Of a stretch of 64,000 nucleotides of DNA, positions 12,048 through 22,385 are shown piece by piece (within the stretch, counting starts at the first letter, position 1; each line of letters opens with the position of its first letter). This DNA comes from Halichoerus grypus. Its lineage: Eukaryota > Chordata > Mammalia > Carnivora > Phocidae. The DNA is taken from contig NC_135724.1 in assembly GCF_964656455.1 (NCBI RefSeq), positions 14,460,919-14,524,918 of the forward strand, read 5' to 3'. Under the pieces are notes generated by a model that saw only the letters and a list, made by a program, of their open reading frames with translations, was not told the origin of the DNA and ran no database searches. Both the position numbers and the translations under genes were made by a program.

Positions 12048-12219
12048 TTTTTTTTTAAAGATTTTATTTGACAGAGAGAGCACAAGCAGAGGGACAGAGA
12101 GGGAGAAGCAGGCTCCCCGCTGAGCGAGGAGCCCGATGTGGGACTCGATCCCAGGACCCTGGGATCATGACCTGGGCCAAAGGCAGCCGCTTAACAGACT
12201 GAGCCACCCAGGTGTCCCC
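12048..12219 (-). mobile_element. Can-SINE, minus strand, 14-bp TSD
   Basis: Antisense SINEC with the body shortened near the tail. TSD atgggaagcttttt at 12034-12047 and 12220-12233. Confidence 0.95.
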
Positions 12220-12233
12220 ATGGGAAGCTTTTT

Positions 12234-12894
12234 ATAATTTTTTTAAACATAACTATTGTGTAATGGAATGAACTTTACACAGAAAGTAGACATGGTAAAA
12301 GTCTTTGGAGAATGTGGGCAGGGGAAAAGGGAAGACATTGTCAGAGAACACAGGGCACACGGGAGATACTCAGGTAGCATGGACTTTGATGTAATACAAC
12401 GGTAAGCAAACTATGGCACTACTCCATGATAAATGGATGGAAGTAATGATATGTTAATAAACCAATGCCTGCAGAAGCTGTTTACGGTTCAGGTACAGTT
12501 CCACTTTTTTTTTTTTTTTTTTTTTTTACCGTGCAGCTCGACCGTAGTGTTCTAGATTTACAGAAACCATAATGTTCTTTCCTTATCCAATCTTCACTCT
12601 TTAGGGTCATTGTATCTTGAATAATTATGTTAGTATAAACTTTAGAAAACCCATCTACCTGCTAATGTAAAATGAAAAGTAATTTATTCTCTTAAATTTG
12701 TCTTAATCAGATTTCTTGGTAGAAGAAGCTTTTTTTGTGTGTCTATCTTAAAACAAACAAACCTGGTAGTGCAAATTGGGGTGTTGAAATCTGATGTTAC
12801 CCATTTGAGTGCATATGTTGTCTGAAGTAGAGATTTTTTAAAACAGGAAGCATGTAATAATAATCATGGTGATCACTGTAATGATGATGAAGAC
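12234..12894. other. single-copy DNA with a 23-bp poly(T)
   Basis: Unremarkable apart from an uninterrupted T run at about 12505-12527 that is not attached to a recognisable SINE. Confidence 0.45.
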
Positions 12895-13168
12895 AACCCC
12901 TGATAGCTACACGGAGCTTGCTATGCGCCGGTGCTGCTCTAAGTCCATTGTATATATGAATTCTTTCCATCCCTTTAACAGCGCATGCAACTTGTATTAC
13001 CTTTATTCCCATGTTAGGTAAGGAAATGGAAGCCCTGAGAAGTTGAGTACCCTGCCCCAGGGCACACAGCAACAAAGCAGCCATCTAAACCCAGGCTACC
13101 TTACAAGAATGGAATTTGAATTCACACTCTCCCATCCCCTGAACAATCAGATGCTATAGACTGTGCCA
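12895..13168 (-). repeat. MIR SINE, minus strand
   Basis: Antisense MIR: 'ccctttaacagcgcatgcaa', 'ttattcccatgttaggtaag', 'ccagggcacacagcaacaaa', 'aacccaggctacc', ending at about 'gctatagactgtgcc', the reversed MIR head. Ends just before the minisatellite. Confidence 0.85.
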
Positions 13169-13188
13169 ATAACTGGCCAGTACCTTGG

Positions 13189-13547
13189 CATGCTGGGTTC
13201 CATGCTGGGTCCCATGCTGGGTTCCATACTGGGTTCCATGCTGGGTCCCATGCTGGGTTCCATGCTGGGTTCCATGCTGTGCTCGATGCCGGGTTCCATG
13301 CTGGGTTCCATACTGGGTTCCATGCTGTGCTCGATGCAGGGTTCCATGCTGGGTTCCATGCTGTGCTCGGTGAGGGGTTCCATGCTGGGTTCCATGCCAG
13401 GTTCCCTGCTGGGTTCCATGCCATGTGCCATGCTGGGTTTCATGCTGTGCTCCATGCTGTGTTCCATGCGGGGTTCCATCTGTGCCCCACACTGGGTTCC
13501 ATGCCAGGTTCCATGCCAGGTTCTATGCTGTGCTCCGTGCTGGGTTC
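13189..13547. repeat. 12-bp minisatellite, 30 units (catgctgggttc)n
   Basis: Thirty head-to-tail units: twenty-nine of 12 bp and one of 11 bp (13477-13487, a 1-bp loss). Variant units recur: ctgtgctc (units 8, 12, 15, 22, 29), gggtcc (2, 5), catact (4, 11), catgccaggttc (18, 27, 28), which implies blockwise duplication of several units. As 12 is a multiple of 3 and the unit has no stop codon in most phases, several frames stay open on both strands (141 codons plus, 143 codons minus), giving four-residue periodic frames such as MLGS, CWVP and MEPS. This is a consequence of the repeat and not evidence of a protein. Confidence 0.97.
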
Positions 13548-13559
13548 TGATATCTTTAA

Positions 13560-13997
13560 AAAAAAGTACTTTTTCCATTGACAGATGAATGGATAAACAA
13601 AATGTGGACTATACACAAGGAAATATTATTCATCTTAAAATGGAGGAAAATTCTGACACATGCCACAACATGGATGACCTTGAGGACGTATACTAAGGGA
13701 AATAAATCAATCCTGAAAAGACAAGTACTGTCTGATTCCTCTCCTTCTCCTTCTCCTTCTTCTTCTTCTTTTTTGGTTCCACTTCTATGAGATCCCTAAA
13801 GTAGTCAAATTCGTAGAAAAAAAAGCAGGTGGCCAGGGGCTTTGGGAAGGGAGAACAGAGTTGTTGTTTAATGGGGGCAGAGTTTCAGTTGGGGAAGATG
13901 AAAAAGTTCTGGAGATGGATGGTGGTGATGGTCACACAACCACACAACAACTGTACTCAACACTACTGAACTGTACACTTAAGAATGGCTAAGAAGG
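13560..13997 (+). mobile_element. L1 3' fragment (5' part of split copy)
   Basis: 'gatgaatggataaacaaaat', 'aacatggatgaccttgagga' and 'gtacacttaagaatggctaa' are L1 ORF2-end and 3'-UTR landmarks. Interrupted by a SINE and resumes at 14138. Contains a (CTT/CTC)n tract at about 13739-13772. Confidence 0.85.
13739..13772. repeat. (CTTCTC)n/(CTT)n simple repeat
   Basis: Pyrimidine tract ctccttctccttctccttc followed by cttcttcttc, inside the L1 relic. Confidence 0.85.
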
Positions 13998-14137
13998 TGG
14001 GCACCTGGGTGGCTCAGTCAGTTAAGCATCCAACTCTTGATCTCGGCTCTGGTCTTGGTCTCGGGGTTGTGAGTTCAAGCTCTGTGTTGGGCTCCACGCT
14101 GGGTGTGGTGCCTACTTAAAAAAAAAAAAAAAAAAAG
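13998..14137 (+). mobile_element. Can-SINE, plus strand, short older form
   Basis: Head 'gggcacctgggtggctcag', then 'ggttgtgagttcaagctctg' and a direct run into 'tgcctacttaaaa' with poly(A). It lacks the long CT-rich body, as does the copy at 30951, so both belong to a shorter subfamily. Inserted in an L1 3' UTR. Confidence 0.92.
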
Positions 14138-14195
14138 GTTAGGTAAATGTTATGTTATGTGTATTTTATTGCAATTTTTAAAAATAAAAAATTTT
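14138..14195 (+). mobile_element. L1 3' end (3' part of split copy)
   Basis: 'ggtaaatgttatgttatgtg' plus 'tattttattgcaattt' continues the L1 3' UTR interrupted at 13997. Confidence 0.8.
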
Positions 14196-14229
14196 AAATG
14201 ATAAAAAATAGTGTGCATTTTTGGAAAGA

Positions 14230-14730
14230 AAAAATTTCAAAGTATATAAAGTAAAAGGTAGATCTGATTAGCCATGTCCTCCGCACCCACCCCCATCCCA
14301 GAGGTAATATTGTGACCTTTCTGGTTGTGTGCTTTTAGAACTTTTCTGTGCATGTACAAGGGTGTGTGTATATGTGCATGCGTGTGTATTCTCCTGAATT
14401 CTGTTTTGGGCTTTGATTTTTGCACTTTATTTCACTGTATATGGCTATCCAGTTTGCCACTATACAGTAATTTATTTAGTCTGTGCCCCGTGGATGGATG
14501 TTTAGGCTCTATTTTCGGTGTTCTTGTTTTGCCATTACAAAACCTCTATAGTAAACATCCTTTGAATATTCAAATAGGCCACTTTTTATTTTATTTATTT
14601 ATTTTTTAAGTAGGCCTTTTAAGTAGGATCAAGACCCGAGCTGAGATCAAGATGTCAGATGCTCAGAAGTACCCAGGTGCCGCTCAAATAGGCCACTTTT
14701 GATCTTTACCTTAGTACCTGCTGACCTTGA
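14230..14730 (-). mobile_element. old L1 (L1M/L1ME-type) fragment, minus strand
   Basis: Antisense L1 features: 'agaggtaatattgtgacctt', 'ggctatccagtttgccacta', 'tggatggatgtttaggctct', 'tagtaaacatcctttgaata'. A truncated SINE sits inside at 14587-14684. Confidence 0.65.
14587..14684 (-). mobile_element. truncated Can-SINE, minus strand, 16-bp TSD
   Basis: Only about 98 bp: a T/A-rich tail, a remnant of the gatcaagac region and the 'acccaggtgcc' head, so the middle is deleted. TSD caaataggccactttt at 14571-14586 and 14685-14700 is perfect. Confidence 0.85.
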
Positions 14731-16204
14731 ATAAATGAAAATTAGCCCCCTTCACCAATTTATACAGGAAAAGGAGATTGTGAGGGAAAGAAGAGTAGCC
14801 AGACAATGGGTGAGGCCATGGTTCTGACCCAGCAGAGCTTTGTAGTTGGGTCCCAGCTGAGAAAACAGTGAATACCTCATCTTAGTACAGATTTCTGAGG
14901 TGATACTATGATTACAATTTCTAAAAACCTGCTTGAGGGAAGCCTCCAATGTCTCGGGTTCCATGGAAGAATGTGGTGGGGGAGGGGGTATATTTTCTAT
15001 ATTCTGTAAGGAAACCCCTGCTTGGATTTTCCTCGGGAAAGCTGTCCTGAGGCTCCGGACTGAATTAAACTCCAGCTGTGTTTAACCTGCTCCTCAGTAG
15101 GGCCTCATGGTATGTGGGGGGAAGGTACTAGAAGATTTCCTAGGGTGGGTTTTAAGTCATCATGAGTTTATTTCCAAATGAACTAATTCATCAAACCCTG
15201 TGCTTGCTTACTTTCAGAATCCGATCAATTTGAAAACAACTCTCATGGAGTTAAAGGCCACACATCAACGTCTTCTCCTCTGAAGACTGAACTAGTGCAG
15301 GCCACAGGAAGCAGGGTGATTATAACTACAGAAACTCAGTGTAGGTAGAAAAGCACCAGGTTCCTCTGAAAGCAGAGGGGCAGGGTGGAGCTGGGAACAG
15401 GAGCCTTGGCTGCAAATTTTTATAAGGTATATTGAGACCACTTCCCACATATACTTGGGCATCCTGACCCCCCACCCCACACAGCAGGTTACCATCCCCC
15501 TCCCCACAAACACACATTGACAGAACACAGGAGGGACCGGGGGGATTTAATGAAAATCTCCACACACAGTGTGCCCCGGGCAGGAGTCTGAGGGATCATC
15601 TTCAGGGAATGTAACTGGCCCAAGAAGAAATATCTAGATACAAATATTGGAAAGGGGAACAAGAAAATGACTGGTTGAGGCCCACTGTTAGTCAAGCCCT
15701 TCCCATACACAGAGGATTTCAAATCAACGTTTTGGTACTCTACTCTTGAATCTTAACAGCCAAAGACCACTAGACATTTGATGAAATCTTTTAACATAAA
15801 GAGCCCAAAACAATCAAACAAGAAACACACACACACACACACACACACCAGATATAAGGCAGGGAGCAAAGAAAACTTTGCAAGTCCTAGTAAAGCCTTA
15901 ATATCCTCAGAGACATATGAGAAGATATTGAATTTATCAAATAAGATCAGATTGCTGTAAAAAAGAAAGAGAACAACATGGAAATCAAAATTATGATAGG
16001 ATTGGTTTAAAATAATTCATAGAAAGAAGAAAGGTAAAGCTGAGAAAGTCCCCTGCAAAGTGGAATAGAAAGATAAAGAATGCTAATAAGGGAGAGAAAA
16101 GATTTTCTTGAAAAAATTATGAAGCAAAACATCATACAGGAAATGAAATGTCATCATAGTAAACCTTATGGTTTAGTTGCTAATAATACTTCTATTTCTA
16201 ATAA
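14731..16204. other. single-copy non-coding DNA with (AC)n
   Basis: No gene or interspersed repeat recognised in almost 1.5 kb. The (AC)n tract lies at 15824-15848. Confidence 0.45.
15824..15848. repeat. (AC)12 microsatellite
   Basis: Uninterrupted alternating ac of about 25 bp. Confidence 0.95.
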
Positions 16205-16285
16205 GGATTTAAAATTAATATTTATAGAGTACTGAGAACCTGGCACGTAGCAAGCATTATATAAGTGCTTATTAAAGTAATGCAA
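16205..16285 (+). repeat. possible MIR/L2 3'-end fragment
   Basis: 'gaacctggcacgtagcaagc' and 'ataagtgcttattaaagt' resemble the shared MIR/L2 3' terminus. Confidence 0.4.
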
Positions 16286-17637
16286 TAAAGAAAAAAGTAG
16301 ACAATGACTACTGATTTAACCAGAAGTTGTGATGTAGCTATTTGGGTGAAGATAAGAAGAGGAACAGTGGATTTGGTGTGTGGATTTGGTTTGTTCATGT
16401 GGATAGGGTGGAGGTGGTGATAATCTAATCATTAAATGCTTATCTTCAATGGAAGGAAATGAACAGAAAATAAGTAAAATTAGGCAAGAAGTGTTAGTAT
16501 AAGCATATTACTCAGAAATACGACTGTAAGTACCAGAAGCAGCTGATAAATGATGGAAATCAGGAGTGGAAAGGAAAGGGGAGGAGAATATTGGTTTTTT
16601 TAAATCACAAGTTTATTAATAATACTTGACTTTTTTTTTTTAATACTTGACTTTTTAAACAATGTACATATATCATTACATATATTACTTTGGGTAAGTA
16701 TTAAAATTTTAACTTAAAAATCTCCTGGTCCTGTCTTTATTGTTTCCTCAAGTAAATCTCTCCACATAACCTTTTGTGTCATCGGAAGCCTCTAGAATGC
16801 ATCCTGGAAGATGACAAGACGCCTTAAATCATAAAGCCCCCTTGAGACAGGCTTGCCTCCATTTTCAACCTGCCTTCCTGCCCTCTGCTTCCAACTTTCC
16901 ATCGCACCTCACAACTGTAGAAATGGAAGAAGGGCATGAAGGATTTGGTGCTGGGAACACTCTGCTGGGACTCATGGCTGCCTTGGGAAAATGAAGAACC
17001 AGGAAGCTGAAAGGGGGTCTAGGAGACAGTGTCAGGTGCCCCTCTGTGAATCTCTAGTATAAGCAACCTCTTCAGGGAATTATTAATAAACAAGCATTAG
17101 GTGAAGCCCTGAAGAAGTCTGCAGAAGATGGGGGTGGTGGTTACTATGCATACGGTGGCTGCAGGGATGTGAGCAATGACCTCTCCAAATCTACAGAGGA
17201 AATACCAGTGTGGAGTTGTAGGGGTAGGCAGTTGGGGAGAAGCAACAGGCTTCCAACTATCAGTCCCGATGGAAGAGGGTCTCAAGGACTTCTGCACACA
17301 TGTCCAAGATGATGTTCTCGCAACGTGGCACATCCTGCCTTCTCGCTGTCCATCAGCCACTTCATTTCCACTTGGCGCCTCTACCTTCAAACCATTACAC
17401 AACTGTCCTATAAAAAAATTACCAAAAAACTTCTACGTGATCCTGATTTTCCTTTGGTTCTTGTCTTATTTCTCCAACTTCATTTTTATTGACAGCTATT
17501 ACTTTTACTTCTTTTTTCTCTGTTCTCTCATTGACCTATGGCAACTGATTTCTCTCTACCATCAAATCAACTGCCCCTTGAAGCTCGGCAGATACCAAGC
17601 TTCATTGTCACCACTTGGCTTTTCCTCCAGGATTCCT
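16286..17637. other. single-copy non-coding DNA
   Basis: Nothing recognised except the direct repeat around poly(T) at 16620-16656. A 190-codon plus-strand frame (17176-17748) is open mainly through T-rich sequence and the (CTTC)n tract; its tail is a simple LPSF-type repeat, so it is not called. Confidence 0.45.
16620..16656. repeat. 16-bp direct repeat enclosing only poly(T)
   Basis: taatacttgacttttt at 16620-16635 and again at 16641-16656, separated by five extra T. Looks like a TSD around a tail-only insertion or a slipped tandem duplication. Confidence 0.8.
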
Positions 17638-17735
17638 TCCATTCTTCCTTCCTTCCTTCCGTCCTTCCTTCCTTCCTTCCTTCCATCCTTCCTTCCTTCC
17701 TTCTTTTCTTTCTTTCCTTCTTTTTATTTTGGGTT
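17638..17735. repeat. (CTTC)n tetranucleotide repeat
   Basis: About 100 bp of ccttccttcc units with a few g and a interruptions, degrading into cttt units. Pure pyrimidine on this strand apart from the interruptions. Confidence 0.97.
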
Positions 17736-17764
17736 TTCAAATCCATAGAAAAACTGCTTGAAGA

Positions 17765-17930
17765 GGACACCTGGGTGGCTCAGTTAAGCATCTGACTTCA
17801 GCTCAGGTTGTGATCCTGGGGTCCTGGGATCGAGTCCCACATTGGGCTTCCAGCTCTGTGGGGAGCTTGCTTCTCCCTCTCTCTCTCTCTGTCTGTCTCT
17901 CATGAATAAATAAATAAAATCTTTTTTAAA
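17765..17930 (+). mobile_element. Can-SINE, plus strand
   Basis: 'gacacctgggtggctcag', 'tcctgggatcgagtcccaca', 'gagcttgcttctccctctc', tail 'gaataaataaataaaatc'. A diverged TSD may exist but is not clear. Confidence 0.93.
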
Positions 17931-17934
17931 AAAC

Positions 17935-19095
17935 CTGAAAGAATAATACAATGAATCATATACATCCATATACCCTTCACCAAATTACTAACATTTTGCC
18001 ACATTCAGTCCCTCTGTGTATGTGTGTTGCCAGAGCAATTTGACAGAAGCTTGTATTTATCATGACATTTCACCTAAATGCTTCACTCTAAATACTTAAG
18101 CAGGTATCTCCTAAAAAAAGGTCATTCACTACAATACATTATTGTTCCCAAGGAATTTAATAAGATCGTTTAATAAACAGTTCATATTCAAAACCCTAAG
18201 TTGTCCCCCAAAATGCCTTTGAAATTTGGTTGTTGTCATGGTTTTTAAATCCAGAATCCAAATACATTTCATGCATTGTCTTTGATTATTTTGTTTTCCA
18301 ATCTCCATTAATCTATATTCTAGAATGTTCCATCATCTTTTGTGGAATTTCATGATTGCTGACATTTTCAAAGAGTTCAGACCAATTGTCTTATAGATTG
18401 TTTCTTATTCTGGACTTATCTGATTGGTTCCTCAGATTTAGATTCAGGTTAAATGTTGTTTTGTTTTGGCAAGACTACCACATAAATAATGTTGTGTTCT
18501 TCTAGTTGCATCACACCAGGAGGTACAAGTCAGTTTTATCCCATTATTCATTTGGTAACTATGTTGTTGTCTGCTAAATTTCTCCCTTATAGAAGTGTCC
18601 TTTTCCCACTCGTAATTAACAAGTATTATTTTGAGACCATGCAAATATGCTGTTCCCTACACCTTTTCGCTCAGTGGTTTTAGTATGCTTTGATTATGCT
18701 TGCCTCGATCAGTTATTACCTTGATGGCTGCAACATGGCCATTTTCTAGTTCCTTCTACATTTATTGGCTGGTGTTCTTATGTAAAAGAAAGCTTGCCCT
18801 GCTCCTTTTTTGTTCAATACTGGTACAGACCCAAGATTTCTTTTCCTTTCTTCTATTTTCTAACCCATAGCCTTCATTATTCTTTTTAATGCTCAAATTC
18901 ACACAAATGTGGCCAGTGGGAGCCCTTTTATACCAGTCCCTGCATTCTTTTGACATAGACTCACTTAATCCTTTAGCACTTTCTTGCTTTCTGACTCAAG
19001 ATAGCCCATGTTGGTCTTGTATTTTTGTGGCCCCGGACCTAGAATTAGCCCTGTCTCCAAGAAGCCCACATTCATTTTATTTCTTCTAGTCTTCT
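17935..19095 (-). mobile_element. old L1 (L1ME-type) relic, minus strand, about 1.2 kb
   Basis: Antisense match over the full length: 'cttcaccaaattactaacat', 'tttgccacattcagtccctc', 'aaagagttcagaccaattgt', 'ttctagttgcatcacaccag', 'aatgtggccagtgggagccc', 'tctccaagaagcccacattc'. No coding capacity left. Confidence 0.8.
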
Positions 19096-19204
19096 TGTTT
19101 TCCCTGGAACACTGGATTCTGTTACCCACAGCCTCCTCCTTGAAGCTCTGGTTTCATAAATATTGCATTATCTTTGATCTCTTGCTACCTTCATAAATGT
19201 TCCA

Positions 19205-19345
19205 ATTCCTGTGTTTGAGTCATTAATTTTCTCAACACACACTGAAATGTTTGTTATGTGTCAGGTGCTGTGTGCTTGAGGCCCGTAGGCAGAGATCACA
19301 GGCCCTACCCTCAAGAAGCTCACACTCTTGAGCTTCTAACTAGGT
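19205..19345 (-). repeat. L2 3'-end fragment
   Basis: 'tatgtgtcaggtgctgtgtg' to 'taccctcaagaagctcacac' matches antisense L2. Confidence 0.65.
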
Positions 19346-20124
19346 GACTAGGTGGTAATTTATCATCCAAACAGGATTCTGTGAAAGTGAAGAAACGTGA
19401 AAGTGAAAACCAAAACAGAAACAAAAAAACCCCACTTACTATAGGAAAGCAAGCAGTGAGAAAAGACCTGCTGGTAACCCACAAACGAGCAGCCATCACA
19501 TGGACAACAGCCTCGTCAGCACTAAGGGTAAATGCTAGAAGGAGTCCTTCCCCAGGTAAAGTGTTGCTCGGGACTGAGGGCAAAATAGACATTGGCAGGA
19601 ACACAGGGCTGGGATTGTTGACTCAGAGCCTTTGCTGAGAGAACCACTGAATACCACGTGCTTCAGAGAGAAGAAAATGAAGCCAGAGGTATGGAATCGG
19701 GAAGCAATGGTGAATAGATTGTTAAAACGTGTTGGATGGATTGTCGAAAATAGTAAGCAAATTCTTCTCTGTATTTTAACACCCTTGCACATAATATATT
19801 AGACAAACGTTTGGAAGATGGGAAGTGGGGGAAGTTTGGGGAGACGTTACAGTGTTGAAGGTCCTTGTCTTGAGGAGGAGGAGGTTAGGGATGCTTATTA
19901 AATTTGGACTTGCTTAGAAAAACTCACCGCTCCTCCTCATTCCTCATGGCCTAGATGGGACTGAACCTTCTCCACGAGTCTTCTCTGATTACCCCTCTTT
20001 CATTTATCTTCTCAACTCCTCCAGCACTTACATTCTGTCTGTGCAATTTAGCACTTAACTCCACGGTGTTGCTGGTCTGCTAAGTGCTGAGTGCTTGGGC
20101 TCTCGAAGCCCCATTGATTCATAG
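19346..20124. other. single-copy non-coding DNA
   Basis: A possible weak L2 plus-strand stretch lies near 19955-20060 ('cacgagtcttctctgattac'). Nothing else recognised. Confidence 0.4.
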
Positions 20125-20310
20125 GCAAGCGTGACGTCAAGGAAAGAGTGCCTGGCTGGGGCCCTGCTTCTGACATCGCCACTAAGTCCCTTTGTGAGCT
20201 TGGACACGTCACTCACCTCTCTAGGTTTCTGTTTTCTCTTAGTCTGTCAAATGAGATGATTCGGTGAGATTGTCCCTAAGATTTATTCCAGCACTATGAA
20301 TCTATGATTG
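20125..20310 (+). repeat. MIR SINE
   Basis: 'tgacatcgccactaagtccc', 'gtgagcttggacacgtcact', 'tgtcaaatgagatgattcgg' follow the MIR core. Confidence 0.78.
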
Positions 20311-20499
20311 GTTCTTCCACTCCTGTCCTAAGGTTCCGGGAGAGGAACTGTCCAGAAAGATCATCCTGTGAATCAGTCTTTGGGGAGAGCCAATGCAAAA
20401 TATCACTAGCACGTCTTCTCCAGTTAGGGGCTTTCATTCCTCTCCCCCATCAGACTCTCAGCGAGCCTTGCTGGAGGACTGTAGGAGTACTGACGACAC

Positions 20500-20860
20500 T
20501 GACTCCATCTTTGGCCCTCCATCTTGTTCCTGCCTGTGTATAAATCCCACCTTGGGGCTGTGTTCCGGGCCCCGTGGAAGTTAACATACGCATGGACAGG
20601 AATGAGGGAGGGCTTGTTCTCATCTTCCTTGGAGTGGTTCACAGAAGGCACCACTTTAGATCATCAGCACAGGGGACTGGCACACAGATGGTGGCACTTT
20701 AGGGTAACGACCCTGTGGCTGCACCACCAGGCTCCTCACTCTATAAAAGCTGGGGGTTCAGGTCTGGGCTCGGTGGGGAGTGACTGCGCGGTGTCAGTAT
20801 TGTTTGTCGGCACGGTCTCCGTTCCCCTGTCAGTAAGTAACTGTCAACACTATGGAATGG
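20500..20860 (+). mobile_element. possible ancient LTR with TATA box
   Basis: A 'ctctataaaagc' box at 20740-20751 is followed by a GC-richer stretch and then 'cagtaagtaactgtcaaca', an arrangement resembling the promoter and U5 part of a retroviral LTR. A second weaker 'gtgtataaatcc' lies at 20536. I could not place it in a named family or find its 5' edge, so it may instead be single-copy DNA. Confidence 0.35.
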
Positions 20861-21689
20861 CTTACTTCGTTTTTTGGTCTTGAAGTGCCTTCTCTGGAGA
20901 ATACTATCTGTTCTAACAAGGGCTATTTCCTGATACGGTCTCAGGTGGATACCAGTGACTGGGCTAAGGCCAAGGGTACTTTTGGTCATCGGGGACTTTA
21001 CTTTTGTTGGTACACTGGGCTTATAATTCAGTGTGTCCTATCAATGCGTGCCTTTACTGCATGTTCTCTTAATCCTCCTGCCCCCTACTCAATTACTTTC
21101 TCCCTGGATTCTGAACCAGTGACTTAATCCAACCTTTAATACCTGCCTGACTCACTGAGCCTAACCCAGATCGTGCACATCTGCCCTGATGTCCTACTTT
21201 TAGAGGCCACAGCTGACACCTCTCTGGGCCAGGATTACTTACTCCTGTGCTTTTCCCTCATTCTGAGTTGTCAGCTTTTTTTGTAGCTTTTAGGTTCCAG
21301 ATGCTCACTCTTTATACATAATACAATGTGACAGCAAAAATCATGTAATTCTTAAGGACTTTAGAAACTATTTGAGATGTAGCAAATTGTTGCAAAAGTA
21401 TACGAGGTACATCTCTTTACTGGTCTGTTCCCGTAATCTTCTCTGTAGACTCAAGGGCAGGTGTTAACAAAGTCAGAGGGTGTGTGTGGTTGAGAGCAGT
21501 CAGCACACTGCTTCTCACAAACACAGTAGCACTGATTTGGTTCCACATCTCCACCTAGATTCCCTTCAACTGTAGTTTTGCACCCAGGCTTTTAACCAGA
21601 AACAATGGCGATCTTGTTTTCTCAGTTGGTGACAACCTCTGAGGAGCCAGATTTGTATTCCCAAGAGTTACCTACAGCAAGAGGCAATG
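20861..21689. other. single-copy non-coding DNA
   Basis: Nothing recognised. Confidence 0.4.
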
Positions 21690-22163
21690 TATGTTATCTA
21701 CTGCTACATAAAAATTTACCACAAATTTAGCAACTTAAAACAACACACACTTATTATCCCACAGTTTCTGTGGGGCCGGAATCAGGGTCTGGATTAACTG
21801 GATCCTCTGCTTCAGGAGCTCTCACAAGGTATGTGGGCTAGGGCTTCGGTCTCATCTGAAAACTTGCTTGGGGAAGAATCTGCATCCAAGCTTATGTGGT
21901 GTTGGCAGAATTTAGTTCCTGGAGCGTTGTTGGACTGAGGGCCTCAGTTCCTGGCTGGTAGTTGACCAGAGATTATTCTCTGTTCCTTATGTGGTGCAAT
22001 TGTGGGAGCAATATCCTGTCCCCTTTGCCATATTCTGTTGGTTAAAGCAAGGCATAGGTCCAGTCCCTTATTCAAGGGGAAGGGATGACACACAGACATG
22101 AATATCAGGAGGCCAAGTTCCCGGGGTGGGTGGGGCGTGTCTTAGAATCTGCCCACCACAGGC
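21690..22163 (-). mobile_element. MaLR-like LTR, minus strand
   Basis: Antisense LTR pattern: 'ttatctactgctacataaaa', 'tagcaacttaaaacaacaca', 'ggttaaagcaaggcataggt', 'cttattcaaggggaagggat', 'aatctgcccaccaca' (reversed TGTGGTGGGCAG start). Old, diverged solo LTR, probably of the MLT1 group. Confidence 0.72.
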
Positions 22164-22164
22164 A

Positions 22165-22385
22165 GTAAAACACAGTGGTAAAGACCTGGACTTTGGAGTT
22201 ACCTGCTTTTAAATTTCAACGCCACCATTGAGTGTCTGTGCCTTGGCTTCCTCAGTGGTAGAACAAGGACATTAATAGTACCTACCTTCCCAAGTTGTTG
22301 TGAGGATTAAATGAGTTATTATACTTAAGGTTCTCAGACCAGCCTGGCATACGGTAGCGCCATGTAATGGTTAGCTATTGTCACT
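22165..22385 (+). repeat. MIR SINE
   Basis: 'aacacagtggtaaagacctg', 'gacattaatagtacctacct', 'ttgttgtgaggattaaatga', 'gcctggcatacggtag': a near-complete MIR abutting the LTR. Confidence 0.92.

Noticed and set aside
13189..13547. Array considered as a CRISPR-like repeat
   Set aside because: Units are contiguous 12-mers without spacers, in a mammalian context.
13147..13588. Several overlapping repetitive frames (MLGS, CWVP, MEPS, GTQH, AWNP types)
   Set aside because: All come from one stop-free 12-bp unit read in different phases; at most one could be real, and the context is repeats on both sides.
17176..17748. 190-codon plus-strand frame with LPSF repeats
   Set aside because: The periodic tail is simply the translated (CTTC)n microsatellite; the rest is T-rich DNA giving F, Y and L by composition.
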